NCBI GenBank assembly: GCA_014383605.1
Contig: JACNHM010000345.1
Span: forward strand, 1 to 27,013
From: Chloroflexota bacterium
GTDB taxonomy: Bacteria; Chloroflexota; Anaerolineae; UBA3071
Reading direction: 5' to 3'
Length of the DNA: 27,013 nucleotides
The notes under the pieces were generated by a model that was given only the letters and a program-made list of their open reading frames with translations, was not told where the DNA came from and made no database searches. The translations under genes were made by a program, and so were the position numbers. Shown one piece after another: positions 23,014 to 27,013 of this stretch. Every line of letters starts with the position of its first letter. Position 1 is the first letter of the stretch.

Positions 23014-25951
23014 GCGCACAATGCACAGGGGCTGGCTCATTCACATCGCTGTCTTGGCTTTCTTTCTGGCCCTGGCGCTGGCCCTCAGCTATCCGCTGAT
23101 CGCCCATTTCACCACCCACGTGCCCGGCAGCGCCACCTGGGCCTTCGACGAATACACCTTCGTCTGGAACAACTGGTGGTTCAAGCAGGCTGTGATTGAC
23201 CGGCATAGCAGCCCGCTGCACACCGACTTGCTCTTTTTCCCCGTGGGCATTGACCTGATCCTGCACACCTACAACTTCTTCAATGCGCTCATCGCCCTGC
23301 CTTTGCAGATGGTCATGAGCCTGCCGGCAGCGAGCAACGTCACGCTCGTCCTGTCCACCGTGCTCAGTGGCTACGGTGTTTTCTTGCTCGTCCGTTACCT
23401 GCTAGGGGGTAGGGGTTATGGGTTAGGGGAAACGACGCGCCGCACGTCGTCTATCCTCTATCCGCTAGCCCTTCACCCCTGGATGCGCGATTTGGCGGCT
23501 GTGGTCGCCGGTCTGGTCTACGCTTTCGCCGCCAACCGCGCCGTCTACGCCGCGCTGGGCCATTACGACATGGTCAGCGCGCAGTGGCTGCCCTTTTATG
23601 CCCTCTATCTGCTGAAGACGATCGGCGGGGCGAACGAGGCGGGCAAGCGCGAGGCGGGCAGGCGCGAGGCGGGCAGGCGCAAGGCCTGCCCCTACGTGCG
23701 CGATGCGGTGCTGGCGGGCTTCTTCTTCACCCTGGCCGTCCTGGCGGAGATGATCTTCGGCGTCTTCCTGGGCATTTTCACTCTCCTTGTTCTGGTGTTC
23801 AGCGTTCGGCGTTCGGGGTTGGGGGTTCGGAGTTCGGCGTTGGGCGTTCGGCGGTGGAACCTGAAACCGCTGCTCGGGTTAATCATCATCGGCGTGACCG
23901 TCGCCGTGCTCTGGTCGCCTGTGCTTGTTCCCATCGGGCGAGAGTTCGCCAGTGGGGAGTATGCGCTGGAAGGGTGGGGCGATGCGGTCAAGCTTTCGGG
24001 TGACCTGGTGGGGATGTTCACGCCAGCGGCGCTGCACCCGCTGGGGGGTGGCGATTGGGTGCGTGAACTGCGGGCCGTGGAGGAGGGCACGGCGCGCTTC
24101 GCCGACGTGAACACCGTTTTCCTGGGCTACGCGACGCTGGCGCTGGCATTGCTGGGCCTTTTCCGCTACCGGCGGCGGGTGCGGCTCTGGGGCTGGACAA
24201 CGCTCATCTTCGGGCTCTTCTGCCTGGGGCCGCTCCTGCAAATCAACGGCCGCTACCGCTTCGACCTGGACGGGCTGGAAGCGACGTTTCCCCTGCCCTA
24301 TGCGCTGCTGCATTACATCCCCATCGTGCAGGCCAACCGCGCCCCCAATCGCAACAGTGTGCTGTTGATGCTGGGGCTAGCGGTACTTGCTGGGTATGGA
24401 ACCTTCTGGCTGTTGCAGAAGATCAGGGGAGAAGGGTTAGGGGTTAAGGGGAATGCTGAGGTTCCCTTAACCCCTCACCCCTCACCCCTATCCCCTCGTT
24501 CTTGGCTATCGTTGGCCGCGGCCGCGCTGCTGGCTGCTGTTGTCCTGTTCGAGCACGCATCCCTGCCATCGCCGCTGACCGACGCCGCTGTGCCCCCGGT
24601 CTACGAACAGATCGGGGCCGAGCCGGGGGAGTTCGCCGTGATGCAATTGCCGCTGGGCTGGCGCACTTCCTTCGGTCCCCTCGGCTCCGAGCGCACGCAG
24701 ATTCAGATGTATCAGACGGTGCACGGCAAGCCGATCATCGGCGGCAACATCGCCCGTGCCCCGTCGTTCAAGATGGAGTACTTCCGGCGCATCCCGCTCT
24801 TCCAGGCGATGGCCGATGTGGAGATGTATCGCCAGCCGGATGCGGAGACGGATGCGGCCGCCCGCGCTCAGGCCGGCGAGCTGATGCAGCTTTACGACGT
24901 GCGCTATCTCGTCGTGCTGCCGCCCATTCCCGGCCGCTGGCCCTACCAGGACACTTACGCTCGCACCTGGGAGTACGCCCGTCAGGTGTTGCCGCTGGAG
25001 CCAGAGCCTTTCTACGACCAGGACGGCGTGCGCGCCTACCGCGTGCGGCAGCCCCCCTTGACCTTCCCGCTGGAGGTGGACTTGGGCACGCCGGCGGCGC
25101 TGCCCTACCGCGGCGCCGGCTGGCACGATGACGAGGTCATCTTCGGCGATACGGCCAACTGGGCCGCGGCAGCGGAGGCGGAACTCTTCTTCCCACTGCG
25201 GGAGGTCGGCGACTACCACTTGAGTCTGCGCATCGCTCCCTTCAGCTATCCAGGGGCTGCGCCGCAGTCGCTGCAGGTGCTGCTCAACGGCCAGCCGCTG
25301 GGCGAGCCGCGGCCTCTGTCCGAGGGCTGGCAGGTGATCGAGCAACGCCTGCCGGCGGAGGCGGTGCGGCTGGGTCTCAACCGGCTGAGTTTGCACTTCG
25401 CCCGCCTGGAGCGGCCGCGGGACGTGCTGCCGGGCGAGACGGCCATCGGAACGACTGGTGTGGCGACGCCGGTGGACATCGAGATCGAGGCCGCCGCCGA
25501 CCACGCTTACATCTCCCTCTACGACGAGGCCGGGGCCAAGACCGACGCTTCGGCAGGACGGCGGGGCTATAACGTGGCCGTGCTCGACCCGCGCACGGGT
25601 CGCCTGCTGGACAAGCGGGGCTTCGACACCTGGGCCAACGAGTACGAGGCGCAGCGGCTGGCGGAGTTCGTGGCCCAGATCCCCGAAGGGCGCATCGTCG
25701 TCGTGGCCACGAAGGACGACGCCGGTCAGCATCTCAGCGAGGAAGCCGTCGCCGCGCTGCGCAGCCTGGGCGCGCAGGCCGACCTGCGCGGCGCTGGGGG
25801 CCAGGCCCACGCCCTCATCGGCGTCAAGGGAGCCGCACCAGGCAGCGCGCTGGAACTCGTAGCTGGGCCTAACGCCTGGCTGCGCCTGGGCCGCAATCCG
25901 GATCGCCGCCCGCTGGCCGCGGCAGTAGATTGGCTAAGGGTGGATCAGTGA
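23006..25951 (+). CDS. Large membrane protein, GT-C-like, with C-terminal ILEI/FAM3-like domain
   Basis: The protein has 981 residues. Residues 1-525 contain about ten hydrophobic segments, beginning LIHIAVLAFFLALALALSY, with an acidic motif FDEYTFVWNNWW in the first outer loop, as in lipid-sugar-dependent GT-C transferases. Residues 530-690 and 700-850 are soluble, the latter resembling a beta-sandwich. Residues from about 853 (NVAVLDPRTGRLLDKRGFDT, then PEGRIVVVATKDDA and LRSLGA) resemble the ILEI/FAM3 lectin-like domain. Several cytoplasmic-looking, Arg-rich loops are built from DNA repeats (23411-23480, 23636-23691, 23797-23852, 24425-24496). The start overlaps the GT2 stop; MHRGW at 23021 is an alternative. 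It probably transfers a sugar to a surface acceptor; no enzyme activity can be assigned. Confidence 0.7.
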   Translation: MPERTMHRGWLIHIAVLAFFLALALALSYPLIAHFTTHVPGSATWAFDEYTFVWNNWWFKQAVIDRHSSPLHTDLLFFPVGIDLILHTYNFFNALIALPLQMVMSLPAASNVTLVLSTVLSGYGVFLLVRYLLGGRGYGLGETTRRTSSILYPLALHPWMRDLAAVVAGLVYAFAANRAVYAALGHYDMVSAQWLPFYALYLLKTIGGANEAGKREAGRREAGRRKACPYVRDAVLAGFFFTLAVLAEMIFGVFLGIFTLLVLVFSVRRSGLGVRSSALGVRRWNLKPLLGLIIIGVTVAVLWSPVLVPIGREFASGEYALEGWGDAVKLSGDLVGMFTPAALHPLGGGDWVRELRAVEEGTARFADVNTVFLGYATLALALLGLFRYRRRVRLWGWTTLIFGLFCLGPLLQINGRYRFDLDGLEATFPLPYALLHYIPIVQANRAPNRNSVLLMLGLAVLAGYGTFWLLQKIRGEGLGVKGNAEVPLTPHPSPLSPRSWLSLAAAALLAAVVLFEHASLPSPLTDAAVPPVYEQIGAEPGEFAVMQLPLGWRTSFGPLGSERTQIQMYQTVHGKPIIGGNIARAPSFKMEYFRRIPLFQAMADVEMYRQPDAETDAAARAQAGELMQLYDVRYLVVLPPIPGRWPYQDTYARTWEYARQVLPLEPEPFYDQDGVRAYRVRQPPLTFPLEVDLGTPAALPYRGAGWHDDEVIFGDTANWAAAAEAELFFPLREVGDYHLSLRIAPFSYPGAAPQSLQVLLNGQPLGEPRPLSEGWQVIEQRLPAEAVRLGLNRLSLHFARLERPRDVLPGETAIGTTGVATPVDIEIEAAADHAYISLYDEAGAKTDASAGRRGYNVAVLDPRTGRLLDKRGFDTWANEYEAQRLAEFVAQIPEGRIVVVATKDDAGQHLSEEAVAALRSLGAQADLRGAGGQAHALIGVKGAAPGSALELVAGPNAWLRLGRNPDRRPLAAAVDWLRVDQ
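23411..23480. repeat. Inverted repeat inside the GT-C-like gene
   Basis: AGGGGTTATGGGTTAGGGGA (23411-23430) and the reverse complement of 23461-23480 match at 16 of 20 positions. The centre adds ACGACG/CGTCGT. It encodes a Gly- and Arg-rich loop (RGYGLGETTRR). Confidence 0.65.
23636..23691 (+). repeat. 15-bp tandem repeat (three copies) plus palindrome, in frame
   Basis: Three copies of GAGGCGGGCA(A/G)GCGC at 23636-23680 encode EAGKR, EAGRR, EAGRR. The third copy joins a hairpin GGGCAGG...CCTGCCC (23671-23691). The unit length keeps the reading frame whatever the copy number. Confidence 0.8.
23797..23852 (+). repeat. Heptamer tandem repeat, eight copies, inside the coding sequence
   Basis: Eight consecutive units of consensus GTTCGGC cover 56 bases without interruption (units: GTTCAGC, GTTCGGC, GTTCGGG, GTTGGGG, GTTCGGA, GTTCGGC, GTTGGGC, GTTCGGC). 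Seven is not a multiple of three, so gain or loss of one unit would shift the frame. The peptide has a 7-residue period (SVRRSGL, GVRSSAL, GVRRWNL). Confidence 0.85.
24425..24496. repeat. G-rich inverted repeat inside the GT-C-like gene
   Basis: GGGGTTAAGGG (24440-24450) pairs perfectly with CCCTTAACCCC (24464-24474), and AGGGGA (24425-24430) pairs with TCCCCT (24491-24496). The right arm has three CACCCCT-like repeats. The encoded segment is KIRGEGLGVKGNAEVPLTPH, just before the last membrane helix. Confidence 0.75.
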
Positions 25952-26424
25952 TTGGAGGGAGTTGAGGACTGGGCGAGATCAACAAGGAACTCTGCCAGAC
26001 GCATAACGCGCGCGCCGTGCTGACGGAGCAATTCCAGGATGTCGGGGGCATCATACAGGTCGGCGTCTTCGGTTACCAGATGGGTAGCTCGACCGAGTAG
26101 AGCCATTTCCAATAGGAAGTCATCTTCGGGATCACGACAAAGAGCGAGCTTGCCGGTTGGAGTGACGAAGATCGAACCAGCATACAGTCTGGAAACCAAT
26201 TGCTTGCGCCGTTTGCTGGTCACACCGTAGCGCCGCATCAAGCGGGGGCGGCTGAGCACACGATAGAGCTCGCTGAGATGTGCTCGTGAAGTGATGAGTG
26301 TGCAACGGCCGCGCTTTAGCGCCTCGATGACCAACGCGCTGGCGCCGCTGGCGGAGAGGGTGCCACGCACCAGGATATTGGTGTCCACAACGATCCTGAG
26401 GGGAAGCCGCTCGTCAGACCTCAT
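25945..26424 (-). CDS. PIN-domain toxin (COG1569-like)
   Basis: The protein has 159 residues. RIVVDTNILVRG near the N-terminus, a Glu in LSELYRVLSR, CRDPEDDFLLEMAL in the middle, and HLVTEDADL near residue 126 supply the acidic residues of a PIN nuclease site, all intact. PIN toxins of this type are thought to cut RNA. The ATG at 26424 is preferred because MRSDERLPLRIVVD is a normal PIN N-terminus and overlaps the antitoxin stop by 11 bases; the frame extends further back only within the antitoxin gene. Its 3' end overlaps the end of the convergent membrane-protein gene by 7 bases. Confidence 0.85.
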   Translation of the reverse strand: MRSDERLPLRIVVDTNILVRGTLSASGASALVIEALKRGRCTLITSRAHLSELYRVLSRPRLMRRYGVTSKRRKQLVSRLYAGSIFVTPTGKLALCRDPEDDFLLEMALLGRATHLVTEDADLYDAPDILELLRQHGARVMRLAEFLVDLAQSSTPSNH

Positions 26425-26827
26425 GGATGGCCAGCTCTGCCAGCAAGGCGTCCAGTTCTGAATCGAGTTGTTCTCGCTCCTCCGGTGACAGCTCACGTGT
26501 CTCGGCCAGGGCAGCGTTCACGTCGGCGGCGATTTCTGCTTCGCTGAAACGGCTGGCCCGTTCTCGGATCTCGGCCAGCACAGCGTCGAAATCGTCAGCT
26601 ACTCGGTAAGGAACTAGCGGCTCGCGAACAGCATCCGCTGGCTGTTGGGCCAGCCATGCCTCTGTTTGCTCTTGCATTCGCGCCACGCGGGCAGGATCAA
26701 CGGCAGGTGGTTTGCCACGTTTCAGCGGCAGCACGATGAGCAACACTTCTTGCTGGTCATCCAGCGGCAGTTGCTGCACTGGCCTGAGTACTCCCTTGTC
26801 ATAAACAGCGCTTATCGCTTGTTTCAT
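26414..26827 (-). CDS. DUF104 (AF2212-like) antitoxin
   Basis: The protein has 137 residues. MKQAISAVYDKGVLRPVQQL, followed by PLDDQQEVLLIVL, is the short beta-barrel DUF104 domain that binds DNA in such antitoxins. The rest is acidic and helical (EIAADVNAALAETRELSPEE) and probably wraps the PIN toxin; it is longer than minimal DUF104 proteins. The ATG at 26827 follows GGGAGAG by six bases, which favours it over the ATG at 26845. A near-consensus promoter lies upstream at 26879-26907. Confidence 0.82.
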   Translation of the reverse strand: MKQAISAVYDKGVLRPVQQLPLDDQQEVLLIVLPLKRGKPPAVDPARVARMQEQTEAWLAQQPADAVREPLVPYRVADDFDAVLAEIRERASRFSEAEIAADVNAALAETRELSPEEREQLDSELDALLAELAIHEV

Positions 26828-26878
26828 CGGTAGCTCTCCCATCAAACCTGAACCCAGCGGCTTTGCTTCTCCAGCGTG

Positions 26879-26907
26879 ATTATACCGCAGAGTATGGCTG
26901 TAGTCAA
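26879..26907 (-). promoter_or_regulatory. Sigma-70-type promoter of the DUF104/PIN operon
   Basis: On the minus strand TTGACT (26907-26902), a 17-base spacer, and TATAAT (26884-26879) give a near-perfect promoter. It ends 51 bases before the antitoxin start codon, leaving room for an operator. Confidence 0.8.
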
Positions 26908-26936
26908 TTCACCCGGCATCGCCGGCTCATCCGTTC

Positions 26937-26994
26937 CCAATTTACCAATATACCAATATACCAATCTACCAATCTACCAATCTACCAATGTACC
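26937..26994. repeat. 8-bp tandem repeat, seven copies
   Basis: Seven uninterrupted units of CCAATNTA (variants TT, AT, CT, GT) fill 26937-26992, followed by CC. It is non-coding and AT-richer than its surroundings, and lies upstream of the TA promoter. It lacks spacers, so it is a microsatellite-like tract and not a CRISPR array. Confidence 0.9.
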
Positions 26995-27013
26995 GACTCA
27001 TGCCTCGTCTGAA

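Noticed and set aside
26937..26994. CRISPR-like array
   Set aside because: The 8-bp units are directly adjacent with no spacers.

Overview
This window is probably from an anaerobic, GC-rich bacterium, most likely of the Chloroflexota (Anaerolineae type). That assignment is an inference from gene content and was not tested by any search. Supporting points are an HdrA-MvhD fusion with a group 3c [NiFe] hydrogenase, a complete V/A-type ATPase operon, several toxin-antitoxin (TA) pairs, and G-rich inverted and short tandem repeats.

Region 1 (1-2.3 kb) is accessory DNA. It looks like a short integron-type cassette array without a visible integrase. Two ORFs for PD-(D/E)XK-like nucleases (150-1175 and 1415-1786) are each followed by GCCTAACAACTCGCTG, and the first site ends in GTTAGGC 130 bp later, as an attC site would. 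The last site is broken and runs into an N-terminally truncated VOC (glyoxalase-like) gene and an imperfect palindrome.

Region 2 (2.3-3.0 kb) is an MNT/HepT pair set into the leader of hdrA. A perfect 21-bp sequence containing the hdrA ribosome binding site occurs on both sides of it.

Region 3 (3.0-10.3 kb) encodes a hydrogenase / heterodisulfide-reductase-like complex: HdrA with a C-terminal MvhD domain, an HdrC-ferredoxin-MvhD fusion, and the small (MvhG) and large (MvhA) subunits of a [NiFe] hydrogenase. No HdrB is present. hdrA contains an in-frame TGA at 3623-3625 exactly where the family has a conserved cysteine, followed at the right distance by a hairpin resembling a bacterial SECIS element. 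It is best read as an 834-residue selenoprotein. An orphan HicB-like gene and a DUF433/DUF5615 TA pair sit between mvhG and mvhA.

Region 4 (10.3-19.1 kb) is a V/A-type ATPase operon in the order G/H-C-I-K-F-E-A-B-D. It starts at or within a few tens of bases of the mvhA stop, so H2/ferredoxin metabolism and the ion-driven ATPase may share transcripts. A universal stress protein and a polyferredoxin (19.2-20.7 kb) follow; the polyferredoxin is a plausible electron partner for the Hdr-Mvh complex.

Region 5 (20.7-26.0 kb) begins after an intrinsic terminator. A good promoter precedes three tightly coupled glycan genes: a DegT-fold enzyme with His replacing the PLP lysine (a sugar 3-dehydratase signature), a polyprenyl-phosphate mannose synthase-like GT2, and a 981-residue membrane protein with a C-terminal ILEI/FAM3-like domain. 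The last gene carries four repeat tracts inside its coding sequence, including eight copies of a heptamer.

Region 6 (25.9-27.0 kb, minus strand) is a DUF104 antitoxin / PIN toxin pair with a near-consensus promoter, then an 8-bp tandem repeat. No rRNA, tRNA, CRISPR array or transposase was seen.
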